Shown here piece after piece: positions 33,494 through 43,667 of a DNA stretch of 64,000 bases. The DNA comes from Selenomonadales bacterium (GTDB lineage: Bacteria > Bacillota > Negativicutes > Sporomusales > UBA7701), in NCBI GenBank assembly GCA_029976065.1, contig JARKNV010000072.1:1-64000 (forward strand), in the 5' to 3' direction. The notes under the pieces are model-generated. The model did not search any database. It was not told the origin of the DNA and was given only the letters and a program-made list of their open reading frames with translations. Made by a program: the position numbers and the translations under genes. Positions within the stretch are counted from its first letter, which is position 1. Each line of letters starts with the position of its first letter.

Positions 33494-33955
33494 CTACTGT
33501 TTCACCTTCACAATCATTTCCACTTCACAGGCCGCGTCCAGCGGCAGCTCGTTAACCCCCACCGCCGACCGGGCGTGCTGGCCCTTATCGCCGAAAAGCT
33601 GCCCCAGCAGCTCCGACGCCCCGTTGATCACCTTCGGCTGGCCGTTGAAACCGGGGGCGCTGGCCACGAACCCCGTCACCTTCACCACCTGCTCGACATT
33701 GTCCAGGCTGCCCACCTGGGCCTTGATCACGCTCAGGCAATTCAGCGCGCACGTGCGGGCCGCCTCATACCCCTTGCTCTCGTCCAGGTCGCCGCCCACC
33801 TTGCCCTTAAACTTCAGCTCGCCGTTCACCAGCGGAATCTGGCCGGCGGTATACACATACCCGCCCGACTTCACCGCCGGCACATACGCCGCCACCGGCT
33901 TGGGCGCCTCCGGCAGCGTCAGCCCCAACTCCTGCAGTTTGCTCTCGATACTCAT
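33494..33955 (-). CDS. RidA family enamine/imine deaminase
   Basis: A 153-aa RidA/YjgF protein. Family features include YVYTAGQIPLVNGELKFKGKVGGDLDESKGYEAARTCALNCLSVIKAQVGSLDNVEQVVKVTGFV and the C-terminal RSAVGVNELPLDAACEVEMIVKV with the carboxylate-binding arginine (R in HARSAVG). RidA proteins form trimers and hydrolyse reactive 2-aminoacrylate-type intermediates. The ATG at 33955 lies eight bases after AGGAGG, and an upstream GTG at 33964 overlaps that site. Its place directly before a PLP enzyme in the same operon suggests a dedicated job clearing that enzyme's imine product. Confidence 0.9.
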   Translation of the reverse strand: MSIESKLQELGLTLPEAPKPVAAYVPAVKSGGYVYTAGQIPLVNGELKFKGKVGGDLDESKGYEAARTCALNCLSVIKAQVGSLDNVEQVVKVTGFVASAPGFNGQPKVINGASELLGQLFGDKGQHARSAVGVNELPLDAACEVEMIVKVKQ

Positions 33956-33956
33956 C

Positions 33957-34406
33957 CTACTCACCTCCTTCGCCCGGCAGCCGGAAACTCACCGTCGCGC
34001 CCAGCGGCGCGTCCTGCTCCGTCCCGCTCAACAGCCGGCTTGTCCTGATAACGATATTCAAATGGTTCGGCATATGCGTCTCGTCGAATCCGGCCAATAC
34101 CCCGACCGGGCGGCCGTCCAGGCTCACCTCGTCGCCGCTCACCAGCACCCCGCCCCGCTCCACGGCGAAAAAGCCGAGATACGCGATGCGGTTGACCTGC
34201 TTGCCGGGATTGGCCTCCACCTCGTCGGTCAGGATCAGCTCATGCACATCGTGGCGGCGGAGGCAGCGGGAAATCGGCGTGATCAGCGCCAGTCCCCGGT
34301 CCTCCATCCGGCCCTGCAGCACCACCACCAGCGGCCCCTCCACCGGACTCTTCCGCGCATAAGGATTGGCGGCGAACTTGCCTGCCGCGTAAGGATCAGC
34401 GCCCAT
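33957..34406 (-). CDS. Unknown 149-aa protein in the mutase operon
   Basis: A soluble alpha/beta protein without recognised motifs. It begins with a basic, disordered-looking stretch (YAAGKFAANPYARKSPVEG) and continues with beta-rich segments (LVVVLQGRMEDRGLALITPISRCL, VLVSGDEVSLDGRPVGVLAGFDETHMPNHLNIVIRT, TVSFRLPGEGG). The DETHMPNH stretch is rich in possible metal ligands. It is the third gene of the operon and ends just before the RidA start (stop at 33957, next ATG at 33955). Tight linkage says it belongs to the pathway, perhaps as a small catalytic or binding subunit. No family name is certain. Confidence 0.7.
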   Translation of the reverse strand: MGADPYAAGKFAANPYARKSPVEGPLVVVLQGRMEDRGLALITPISRCLRRHDVHELILTDEVEANPGKQVNRIAYLGFFAVERGGVLVSGDEVSLDGRPVGVLAGFDETHMPNHLNIVIRTSRLLSGTEQDAPLGATVSFRLPGEGGE

Positions 34407-34473
34407 GTCAGCCCCCCTGTTGCCGTATCCGGCATTATTATCCCTCGCGAACGGCGCAAATATGCCGCCCGCC

Positions 34474-36291
34474 TTACCTTACCGTCCGCACCGTATCCTT
34501 CCCGGCGCGGCCCGGGTAAGCGCCCTCCTCCCTGCTCCCCAGCGCACCGGCATGCAGCGCGGCCACGAAATCCCCTGCCTTGATCACCGCCGCCAGCACC
34601 CCCTCGATGCCCTCCGTCAGCTTGGCTGCCGCGGCCTCCGCCGCCGGCATAGGCGTGATTCCCCCCTGGCCCAGGAAACGGAACCCCTCCTGCACCGCCC
34701 GCAGCGTATCCACCTTCGCCGGCGCCGAAATCGGCCCCCCCGAATACGCCTCATCCGTCGACGCGATCGAAATCGCGTCCACATCCAGCGCCGCCGCCAG
34801 GCAGGCATGCAGCGCCGTCGCCATCGCCGACTGCACCCGGTCCTCGGTATGGGTCAGGAAGCCGATCGGCGCCCCCGGCCAGATCGGGGCGTTCACGATC
34901 CCCCTCAAAGCCATCACCTTCGCCGCGTTGAAATCAATGTAATTATCCTCCATCAGCCCGTGGATCATCACCTCCGGCGAATACGCGAACAGCGGCTGCA
35001 AAATCGGCCGCGCCCCCAGGCGCACCGCCAGATCGGCCACGATCAGCATCCCGGCGAACGCCTTATACGCCGGCACCCCGGCCAGCTCCTCGTTCGTCAC
35101 CACATCGAAAGGCAACTTATACTTCTGCGCGTACAAAATCGCCTGATAACCGTCCACCGTAAGCCGCTCGGGGTCGGTCCCCGCCCCCAAAGACCCATAG
35201 CAAATATTGATCTTCGTCAGATCGGCGCCCAGCTTCGCCGCCAGCACCACCGTCTCCGGCGTGTTCAGCCCGCGGTGGGCCCGCACCTGCCACAGCGTCG
35301 ACTTCTCCAGCCCTGCGCCGATGCGGTTCAGATTCGCCGGCGTGATCACCGTCCCATCCTCCTGATGGGTCAGGAAACCGTCCAGAAACCCCTCCGTCCG
35401 CGCCCCCCACGACGGGTCGAAATGCACCACCCCGTCCGCCCCCCACGCCTCGCTCGCCAGGATATGACCGATATCCATGAACGGGCAGCCCGTACCGTAC
35501 TGGTTGAACACCAGCGGCCGGGAGCGGGTATGCTGCAGCTTCAGCACCGACATGCGGGCCTTCGTCTCCGCCAGGTACCGCTCCAGCCCCTCCACCTCTT
35601 CCCTCGTGAACCGCCGCGTCTTGGGGTGAAGCTCGCCGGTAGCGTAATACCTCTGCGGCACCTCGCCGCACAGCGCCGGATAATGATCGTAAAGCTCCCC
35701 GTTGCCCTCGCGGGCCCGCCACCTCGCCGCATCCCACAGCTCGTCGCGCAGCCGCGCCCGTTCCACCCCCGGCGACGTCCTCACCTTCGCCCACTCGTCG
35801 ATCATCGCGCTGATCGTCTCCAGCTTCGCCGCGATCCCGGGGTGGCGGTAGCGGTAATCGTAGCCGGCCGTCATATCCGTCTTGGCCTTCTGCGTCCGTG
35901 TCGCGTCGGGCACATACTCCCGCCGCTCAACGAAACACCGCACCTCCTCCACCGTCGTCCCCGGGCCGAACCCGGCGTCGAACCCCAGCTCGGCCGCCAG
36001 CTCCCGCCGCACCGCCATACCGCCGATGCCGATCCGCGTCTTCACACGCAGCCCCGCCGCGTCCGCCAGGTCGATGAACCGCGCCAGCAACTCGGCCACC
36101 CCATAGCCCAGCGTGCGGCTGATCAGCAACGTCTGGGCCTCCTGGCGGAGCGCCTGGCTCACGATCTCCTCCGGCGACAGATCGGGCGGCAGCAGCACCG
36201 TCTCGTGCCCAGCCTGATCGAGCCCGCGGGCGATCATCTTCAGGCCGATGTCATGCACCGGGTCGAGCGGCGCCAGCAAAACCCTGCTCAT
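34474..36291 (-). CDS. Adenosylcobalamin-dependent mutase, fused B12 domain and glutamate-mutase-like barrel
   Basis: A 605-aa protein. Residues about 1-130 form a B12-binding Rossmann domain: LDPVHDIGLKMIARG (histidine 13 as cobalt ligand in H-x-x-G), LLISRTLG (S-x-L) and IGIGGMAV (GG). After a linker, residues about 225-580 look like the TIM barrel of glutamate mutase E: LVFNQYGTGCPFMDIGHILASEAWGADG, KINICYGSLGAGTD and GGPISAPAKVDTLRAVQEGFRFL. In glutamate mutase these two parts are separate subunits (GlmS, GlmE), so a fusion with B12 domain first is unusual. The canonical D-x-H is replaced by D-P-V-H. It overlaps the upstream small gene by four bases. The reaction is probably a radical carbon-skeleton or amino shift on an unknown substrate. 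Confidence 0.85.
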   Translation of the reverse strand: MSRVLLAPLDPVHDIGLKMIARGLDQAGHETVLLPPDLSPEEIVSQALRQEAQTLLISRTLGYGVAELLARFIDLADAAGLRVKTRIGIGGMAVRRELAAELGFDAGFGPGTTVEEVRCFVERREYVPDATRTQKAKTDMTAGYDYRYRHPGIAAKLETISAMIDEWAKVRTSPGVERARLRDELWDAARWRAREGNGELYDHYPALCGEVPQRYYATGELHPKTRRFTREEVEGLERYLAETKARMSVLKLQHTRSRPLVFNQYGTGCPFMDIGHILASEAWGADGVVHFDPSWGARTEGFLDGFLTHQEDGTVITPANLNRIGAGLEKSTLWQVRAHRGLNTPETVVLAAKLGADLTKINICYGSLGAGTDPERLTVDGYQAILYAQKYKLPFDVVTNEELAGVPAYKAFAGMLIVADLAVRLGARPILQPLFAYSPEVMIHGLMEDNYIDFNAAKVMALRGIVNAPIWPGAPIGFLTHTEDRVQSAMATALHACLAAALDVDAISIASTDEAYSGGPISAPAKVDTLRAVQEGFRFLGQGGITPMPAAEAAAAKLTEGIEGVLAAVIKAGDFVAALHAGALGSREEGAYPGRAGKDTVRTVR

Positions 36292-36536
36292 GCGCGCCCC
36301 CCCCCGCCCGCCTCGCTCAGCAGCCAGCGGTAGCGATCAGCGGGCCGGTAAACGTACGCCCGGCCCCGCACCCTCACGCCCGGCCCCTCGTACTGGGCGA
36401 ACACCACATCCACATCCTTGAACCCGAACCCCTTCAGCAGGCCGAGCATATACTTGCGGCCCGCCTCCTCGCTGCCGCAGACGAAAAACGTCTCCACATC
36501 CACTGCATCCATAACCCGTTCCAATGCCTTATCCAT
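36288..36536 (-). CDS. Small 82-aa protein, first gene of the mutase operon
   Basis: A small basic/acidic mixed protein (MDKALERVMDAVDVETFFVCGSEEAGRK at the start) with a predicted helix-strand pattern and VDVVFAQYEGPGVRVRGRAYVYRPADRYRWLL at the end. ATG at 36536 is six bases after GGGGAGG; the earlier ATG at 36542 abuts that site. Its stop overlaps the mutase start (ATGA), indicating translational coupling and probably a stoichiometric partner. Some B12 aminomutases have a small subunit of about this size, but the sequence shows no clear relation. The single cysteine (FVCGS) could bind a ligand. Confidence 0.72.
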   Translation of the reverse strand: MDKALERVMDAVDVETFFVCGSEEAGRKYMLGLLKGFGFKDVDVVFAQYEGPGVRVRGRAYVYRPADRYRWLLSEAGGGGRA

Positions 36537-36582
36537 GGCCATCCTCCCCTCGCGGCGCCTCGTGGCTAGTATTGGACGCCCT

Positions 36583-36599
36583 GGCAAGCTTTATACCGC
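36583..36599 (-). promoter_or_regulatory. Weak -24/-12-like sequence before the mutase operon
   Basis: The minus strand reads GCGGTATAAAGCTTGCC, with GG and GC ten bases apart and a perfect TTGC. The -24 half is poor (CGGTAT instead of TGGCAC). A sigma-54 promoter is possible, and a sigma-A-type promoter using TATAAA is equally possible. Confidence 0.25.
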
Positions 36600-36626
36600 A
36601 CCCGCCGGCCATCGGCCGGATAAACG

Positions 36627-36665
36627 AAAAAGCCGCCCGGCAACTGTCGTTGCCGGGCGGCTTTT
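36627..36665 (-). terminator. Terminator of the YitT gene
   Basis: A 17-base perfect stem AAAAGCCGCCCGGCAAC / GTTGCCGGGCGGCTTTT separates the YitT gene from the mutase operon on the same strand. Its T run on both sides makes it very strong. Confidence 0.9.
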
Positions 36666-36679
36666 TCCCGGACGCTCCC

Positions 36680-37540
36680 TCAGTGGATCGCCCGCTTCTT
36701 CACCCTGCCGCCGATAACATCGTGGACATCCTGGATAATCACAAAAGCATTCCCGTCGATATCGTCCACGATCGCCTTCAGCTTGGCGATCTCCAGCCTC
36801 GTCACCACCGAATACAGCACCTTCTTGGGCTCCCCGCTGAACCCGCCCTCCCCGTTCAGGACAGTCACGCCCCTGCCCAGACGGGCCAGCAGCGCCGCCT
36901 TTATCTCTTCGGCGCAATCGGAAACGATCATCACCCCCTTGGACTCATCCAAGCCCTCGATCGTGATATCGATCACCTTGAAAGCCACGAAATAAGCAAC
37001 CAGCGAATACATCGCCTTGTCCCAGGAAAACACCAGGCCGGCGCTGCCGAGAATGAACACGTTGAAAAACATGATGATCTCGCCTACGGAAAACCCGGTC
37101 TTCTTATCCAGGATGATCGCCACGATCTCCGTCCCGTCCAGCGAGCCGCCGTAGCGGATAATCAGCCCCACCCCCACGCCGACGAGCACGCCGCCGAACG
37201 TCGCCGCCAGGAAAAAATCCTGGGTAAGCTCCGGAATGGGATGGAAAACGGCCACCCAATAAGAAAGCGACACCACCGAAAACAGCGTGGAAAAACAGAA
37301 CGACTTGCCGATCTGCATATAGCCGATATATAAAAACGGCAGATTCAGCAGCACCAGAAGAAAACTTATATTGATGCCGCTGATATAGCTCAGCAGGATC
37401 GAAATGCCCACCACCCCGCCGTCGATAATCTGATTCGGTATCAGGAAAAACTCCAGCCCCGTCGCCGCCACCACCGAACCTAAAAACAGCATCACATACT
37501 TCTTCACCATTCTGACCAGCGGATTCCCTTTTGCGACCAT
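36680..37540 (-). CDS. YitT/DUF2179 family membrane protein
   Basis: A 286-aa membrane protein of the YitT family. Five or six hydrophobic helices (about residues 15-190: YVMLFLGSVVAATGLEFFLIPNQIIDGGVVGISILLSYI, and NISFLLVLLNLPFLYIGYMQIGK) contain the family's IPNxIIDGGVVGIS motif. A C-terminal cytoplasmic DUF2179 domain (about 215-280, KGVMIVSDCAEEI...VLYSVVTRLEIAKLKAIV.D.D...FVIIQDVHDV) follows. Members are common in Firmicutes and their transport function is unproven. ATG at 37540 follows AAGGGGG; the frame continues upstream, but the extension is unlikely. Confidence 0.88.
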   Translation of the reverse strand: MVAKGNPLVRMVKKYVMLFLGSVVAATGLEFFLIPNQIIDGGVVGISILLSYISGINISFLLVLLNLPFLYIGYMQIGKSFCFSTLFSVVSLSYWVAVFHPIPELTQDFFLAATFGGVLVGVGVGLIIRYGGSLDGTEIVAIILDKKTGFSVGEIIMFFNVFILGSAGLVFSWDKAMYSLVAYFVAFKVIDITIEGLDESKGVMIVSDCAEEIKAALLARLGRGVTVLNGEGGFSGEPKKVLYSVVTRLEIAKLKAIVDDIDGNAFVIIQDVHDVIGGRVKKRAIH

Positions 37541-37662
37541 CCTGGCGCCCCCTTCCACAGATAATAAAAAAGAAAGACTGTCCTCCAGCCTCCCCCCTAG
37601 TAATATAATAATACTCAATTGCTTACACGCCTGTCAAGTTTCGCCGCCGGGCCGCCCGCGGG

Positions 37663-37699
37663 AAAAAGCTCCCCGCCTGCTGGAGGCGGGGAGCTTTTT
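37663..37699 (-). terminator. gdhA terminator
   Basis: The stem AAAAAGCTCCCCGCC / GGCGGGGAGCTTTTT with a short loop lies nine bases after the gdhA stop and has a T run on the minus side. Confidence 0.9.
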
Positions 37700-37708
37700 C
37701 AACGATAT

Positions 37709-39193
<1,485 letters not shown>

Positions 39194-39264
39194 TTAAATG
39201 TATAATGTATACTTTATTTGCGTTTTTTCCTGTAGGATGGTGTGGGTTGTCCCACCCGGCGGCG

Positions 39265-42207
39265 CTACTTATACACCACCCCCCGGAAGCTCCGCCCGTC
39301 GATCTTCACCAGGAACGGCTCCTCCCGCCGGACCAGCTTCGCCCTGCCCGCCCGCTCCAGCACCGGCAGGCTCAGCAGCCAGTCCCAGTCGAGCCCGGCG
39401 GCGCCGCTGTTATAGCCGATATGGAAATAACCCATCTTCGTCGCCGTCAGGTTATGGAAAAAATGGCTCCCCAGCGAAGGCTCCGGGTGCAGCTCTTGGC
39501 GGTCGACCTCCACGATCACCCTCGCCTGCGACATCTGCGACCAGGCCAGCGGAATGCCCAGCCAGCGGTCGGACGTCCCCATCCGGCCGAAGCCGATCAG
39601 CAGGCAGCGGCGCCCCTCCCGGAACAGCCGCTCGTTCAGCGCGCCGATCTCGGCGGCGATATCCACGCTGTCCTTCAGCTCGAACGCCTGCGGGTCGACG
39701 AAAATAATATCGCGGATATCCTCGTAAAAACCGTTGCCGACCGTGTGATCGCTATAGCACAGCGCCTCCCGGTCATCGTCCAGCCTCACCTGGTCGGCCT
39801 CGCTGCCGCCCACCATCGGCCTGATCTGCAGGAAATAAAACTCCTTGGGAGCGGTCTTGTTTTTCGGGAAATTGACGGCGAACTCGATCTCCACATCCGC
39901 GCCGAACGACTGTCGCCCCAGCCGCAGCAAATCCTTCACGATGCCGGTCAGCGGCAGCAGGTTGTGCTTCAGGATCGGGGCGAACGTAACCAGCTTCGGA
40001 CCCTGGCGGTCGGCGCCGTCGTAGATATAATCGTCCTCCGCCGAATAAGTGCTGCCGACGAACGCCAGCGTATCGTCCGCCTCCGCCTGGGCAACCGGCA
40101 GCTTCACGTAATTGTAGTCGTCATCCGCGCACAGCGCCGCATCGGCCGTCGACTTCAGATCCACCGCGTAGAAAAAGCGCTGCGACTTCCGGAAATACTC
40201 CGCCGGCTTGGCATACGGCGGATTGAGCTGCGGATGGGCCGGCGAAAAGCGGTACACTTGCTCGCCGTCCACGATCGCCTTCCCCAGGCCGAGAGCCAGG
40301 CTCACCGTCCCCTCCTCGGGCTTCATCGGCTGGTAAGGATAAAAATTATACGACTGAGCCACCCCGGAAATGACCGGATAGTACATATCCCCGTACCGTT
40401 CGCCGACCAGCTCCTGGATAAGGACCGCCATCTTCTCCTCCTCGATGCGGATGCCGGCGTTCTTCGCGTACTGCACCGGCGCCGCGTAAAAAACGGACGC
40501 GAACACCAGCTTCACCGCATCGGCGAGCTGCTTCAGGCGGACCTCCTGATCCTCGTGGCTGTTTGGCACCACATACGTCTTGTATATCCCCGCGAACGGC
40601 AGCACCCGTGAATCCTCGAGAATACTCGACGACCGAACCGCCAGCGGGGAGGACAGATACTTGGTCAGCACCGCCAGATTCTTGCCGATCGCCGCCGGCA
40701 GCTCGGCCGCCAGGAAAACGCGGGCGATCTCCGCCTCATCCCGCGTACTGGCCGTAAACTCATACAAATTGTTCTCCTCGAGGAACTGCTCGTAAACATC
40801 GCTGCAAATCACGAACGACCGCGGCACCTTGACCCTGATATCCTCATACTTGTCGGTCAGCAAGGCTTTGGCGATCAACGAATTGATGAAGGCGATCCCC
40901 CGCGCCTTGCCGCCCAGGGAGCCGCTCCCCAGTCTGATGAAAGCGTTCTCCATATCCTTCTTCGTCAGTCCCTCGAAATCGAGGATGACGCCCGACTGAT
41001 AGCGCTGGAAGTACCCCTTCAGCACCTCCAGGATATACTCCCGGATATCGGCGACGCTGCCGAACTCCGCCGCATCGATGTAGCGCAGCTTGTCCGCCAC
41101 CTCCACCTCGGCGCGGGCCCGGAACCACCGCGAAAAATGATTGTGCGACGCGTGGTAATAAAGGCTCTCGTCCGGCAGATCGCGGAGAATCCGCTCGAAA
41201 TTCGTTATATCCGTCGCCTCGGCGATCACCCGGCCGTCGGGATATCTGAAAATAAACGAACCGAAGCCGTAATTCTCAAGGATGAAACCCCGCAGCTCGT
41301 GCAGCAGGTTCGACGAATTCTTGTTCAGGAAATGGACGTTGATCTCCTTCGCCCTGGCGGCGTTCTCGATCTGCTCCGACGCCAGCACGAAGGGAAAATC
41401 GCTGTACATCTCCCGCACGCGGTGGGCCAGCTCGATCCCCGCGCCCGGGTCCATCGCCCCCGCCCGCGGGAAGCTCACGTCGGAAATAACGCCGAGCAGA
41501 TTATGGCGATACCTGAGGATGATCGCCGTCGCCTCCTCGAAGGTCTGCGCCAGCAGAATCTTCGGCCTCAGGCGGACCCGCAGGAGGCCATGGCTGATAT
41601 TCATCGCGTGCCGCACCAGATAGCGGGTCTGGGTAAGAATCTCGGTATAAATGATCGGCAAAATCTGCGAATAATACGCCGGCGAATCGTCGACAAGCAG
41701 AATCACCTGCACGCCCTGCCGGATATCGGCCTCCACATTCTGCTTATCCTCGATGTACTTGATGATCGCCAGCAAAATCTTGCTGTCCCCCGACCAGTAA
41801 AATATCCGGTCGATGCACGAAGCCCTCCTGATCTTCGCGATCATATCCTCGGTAAAGCGGTCATAGGACAGCATCACGATCGGGATATCCGGACAGGCCT
41901 CCCTCAGCGCCCGTTCGAATTCGAACGAACTCAGATCGCTCACCCGCGACATCGTGATGATGAGGTGGAAGGTCCTCCGCCCCAGAGCCTCAAACGCCTC
42001 CTCCTGGCTGGAAACTTTCTCGATCCTGGGGATGATCGGCAGATTCAGGTCGGCGAATTGGTTATAAATCTGCTCCGACAACTGCCCGTCCTCCTCGAGG
42101 ACGAACCCGTCGTAAGGCGTGGAAATCAGCAGAATCTCCGTGACCCGGTACTTCATCAGGTCATGGACACTGGAAAATCGGGTCTTCAAATCCGTAAACC
42201 GTTTCAT
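39265..42207 (-). CDS. Receiver/PEP-pyruvate-binding domain protein
   Basis: A 980-aa protein. Two receiver-like domains come first: one degenerate (about residues 20-130) and one with the acidic pocket and phospho-acceptor pattern (ILLVDDSPAYYS and GVISDVSFPRAG, about 150-290). A linker follows, and then a PEP synthase/PPDK-type nucleotide-binding domain (about 440-820: LGSGSLGGKARGIAFINSLI, SPLAVRSSSILEDSRVLPFAGIYKTY, VSLALGLGKAIVDGE, FYFLQIRPM). The phosphohistidine and PEP-binding barrel domains of true PEP synthase are missing. It may phosphorylate a partner or sense nucleotides. ATG at 42207 follows GGGAGG by six bases; a longer frame upstream is unlikely. Confidence 0.85.
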   Translation of the reverse strand: MKRFTDLKTRFSSVHDLMKYRVTEILLISTPYDGFVLEEDGQLSEQIYNQFADLNLPIIPRIEKVSSQEEAFEALGRRTFHLIITMSRVSDLSSFEFERALREACPDIPIVMLSYDRFTEDMIAKIRRASCIDRIFYWSGDSKILLAIIKYIEDKQNVEADIRQGVQVILLVDDSPAYYSQILPIIYTEILTQTRYLVRHAMNISHGLLRVRLRPKILLAQTFEEATAIILRYRHNLLGVISDVSFPRAGAMDPGAGIELAHRVREMYSDFPFVLASEQIENAARAKEINVHFLNKNSSNLLHELRGFILENYGFGSFIFRYPDGRVIAEATDITNFERILRDLPDESLYYHASHNHFSRWFRARAEVEVADKLRYIDAAEFGSVADIREYILEVLKGYFQRYQSGVILDFEGLTKKDMENAFIRLGSGSLGGKARGIAFINSLIAKALLTDKYEDIRVKVPRSFVICSDVYEQFLEENNLYEFTASTRDEAEIARVFLAAELPAAIGKNLAVLTKYLSSPLAVRSSSILEDSRVLPFAGIYKTYVVPNSHEDQEVRLKQLADAVKLVFASVFYAAPVQYAKNAGIRIEEEKMAVLIQELVGERYGDMYYPVISGVAQSYNFYPYQPMKPEEGTVSLALGLGKAIVDGEQVYRFSPAHPQLNPPYAKPAEYFRKSQRFFYAVDLKSTADAALCADDDYNYVKLPVAQAEADDTLAFVGSTYSAEDDYIYDGADRQGPKLVTFAPILKHNLLPLTGIVKDLLRLGRQSFGADVEIEFAVNFPKNKTAPKEFYFLQIRPMVGGSEADQVRLDDDREALCYSDHTVGNGFYEDIRDIIFVDPQAFELKDSVDIAAEIGALNERLFREGRRCLLIGFGRMGTSDRWLGIPLAWSQMSQARVIVEVDRQELHPEPSLGSHFFHNLTATKMGYFHIGYNSGAAGLDWDWLLSLPVLERAGRAKLVRREEPFLVKIDGRSFRGVVYK

Positions 42208-42336
42208 CGCGTTCCTCCCTGCGCCCAAGCGGCAGTGTCGGCATCCCCCGGCCGCGGTCCTGCCCCGGCCGAGTGATTAACCGTCATAATATAAGAATAA
42301 CACCCGTAACCGTATTCTGAAAATAAAAAAAAGACC

Positions 42337-42465
42337 AGGCTGCCGATAAAGCCCCATCTGCGGCGTACCCGCAAAAGGCAGGCCGCGGTTCTAAGCGCTT
42401 CGCGCCAAGGACCTGGGCACTTGTTCCTCAGAACGCGCCTGCATCTGGAGCTTTCTCGACAACCC
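42337..42465 (+). repeat. Structured intergenic repeat, copy C (129 nt, internally deleted)
   Basis: The left 100 bases match copy A (AGGCTGCCGATAAAGCCCCA, then CATCTGCGGCG and the TAAGCGC hairpin), and the right arm matches GCATCTGG...CTTTCTC. The middle hairpin chain of about 100 bases present in A and B is absent. It lies 130 bases upstream of the receiver/PEP-binding gene in the same polarity relative to that gene as copy A has to comEA. The rest of the 42208-42485 gap is unremarkable. Confidence 0.85.
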
Positions 42466-42485
42466 GGGCCTCTCTTATGTCGGCC

Positions 42486-42587
42486 TTAAGGCAAACTCGA
42501 CACAACCTCGGTAACCTCGACCGCGTTCGTTTCCTCCAAAGTCTGATCGGGGCGGTGGGTCACCTTGTCCTGCTTCTTCTCGTCCAT
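42486..42587 (-). CDS. 33-aa acidic small protein
   Basis: An open frame of 34 codons with a perfect ribosome-binding site, AGGAGGTGACGGC, before its ATG. The product, MDEKKQDKVTHRPDQ then TLEETNAVEVTEVVSSLP, is hydrophilic, acidic and lacks any known motif. GC-rich codon use and the excellent start signal argue that it is real. It is divergent from exoA. The 273 bases up to the exoA start hold only an AT-poor spacer with a GCCGGCCGGCC stretch and no other recognisable feature. Confidence 0.55.
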   Translation of the reverse strand: MDEKKQDKVTHRPDQTLEETNAVEVTEVVSSLP

Positions 42588-42861
42588 GCCGTCACCTCCT
42601 AAACTATCCCTATATAGACTGTGACAGCCGGCCGGCCGCTATACGCGCGGAACGAAAAAACTCCGCCATCCCCGTCCCTTCGGCAAGCACGCCCGCCTAT
42701 CAGCGATGACTCCTCAGGTGTACTTTCGCGATTCCTCGTTATGCTAAGAACCTTTGCTTCAAGAGGCAGGTGTTTTTTTATGTATCAGGAATAAAGAGAA
42801 ATTAGCGAGTCTTGCCAAACAAATAGTCATAATTAACAACCCAGATGAAAGAGGGAATAAC

Positions 42862-43614
42862 TTGAAACTAGTCTCCTGGAACGTTAATGGGCTTAGAGCC
42901 TGCATGAACAAAGGATTTAAAGATTTTTTTGAAAGCGTCGGCGCGGATATCGTCTGCTTGCAAGAAACGAAAATACAACCTGCGCAAGTAGATTTTACCT
43001 TCGACAGCTACGACCAATACTTCAATTGCGCTGTAAAGAAAGGCTACTCGGGAACAGCCGTCTTTTCACGCATAAAACCTTTAAACGTCACCTACGGCAT
43101 TAATAGCAGCGAACACGACAATGAAGGTCGGGTTATCACCGCAGAATACGAAAATTTTTTTCTGGTGAACGTTTATACGCCAAATGCGCAGCGCGGACTG
43201 GCTCGCTTGGATTATCGACTGGCCTGGGAGGATACCTTCAGAGCATATGTACGAAAAATCGATCAGGAAAAGACAGTTATCATCTGCGGCGACCTGAATG
43301 TGGCGCACCAGGAAATCGATATAAAAAATCCCCAAGCCAACAGAAAAAATGCCGGGTTTAGCGATGAGGAGAGAGGCAGGATGACAATGCTTTTAGATGC
43401 CGGCTTTATCGATACCTTCCGCCTCTTATACCCTGACAGGCGCGACGCCTATACCTGGTGGTCTTATCTTTTTGACGCCAGAAGTCGCAATGTCGGTTGG
43501 CGAATCGATTACTTTCTGGTATCGGACAGGCTGAAGGCTTCTATACGCGACGCCGGCATTTTCGCGGATGTCTACGGAAGCGACCATTGCCCGGTCGGGC
43601 TTGAATTATTCTAA
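42862..43614 (+). CDS. exoA: Exodeoxyribonuclease III (AP endonuclease)
   Basis: A 250-aa member of the ExoA/Xth family that cuts DNA 5' to abasic sites and degrades one strand in base-excision repair. Motifs are complete: [19 protein letters not shown] (metal glutamate), [16 protein letters not shown]-type [26 protein letters not shown], and the C-terminal WRIDYFLVS and [11 protein letters not shown] (catalytic D and H). TTG at 42862 has GAGGG six bases upstream and gives the normal length; the open frame before it has no start signal. GC content is lower than the backbone, as for the next gene. Confidence 0.95.
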   Translation: MKLVSWNVNGLRACMNKGFKDFFESVGADIVCLQETKIQPAQVDFTFDSYDQYFNCAVKKGYSGTAVFSRIKPLNVTYGINSSEHDNEGRVITAEYENFFLVNVYTPNAQRGLARLDYRLAWEDTFRAYVRKIDQEKTVIICGDLNVAHQEIDIKNPQANRKNAGFSDEERGRMTMLLDAGFIDTFRLLYPDRRDAYTWWSYLFDARSRNVGWRIDYFLVSDRLKASIRDAGIFADVYGSDHCPVGLELF

Positions 43615-43667
43615 ACTGCGTCCCTGAGTCTTCGGGGCGCGAAATACGAAATCGGGAGGAAATCATC

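Noticed and set aside
36583..36599. Confident sigma-54 promoter for the mutase operon
   Set aside because: Only the -12 half is good and the -24 half is poor, so it was kept as a weak candidate only.
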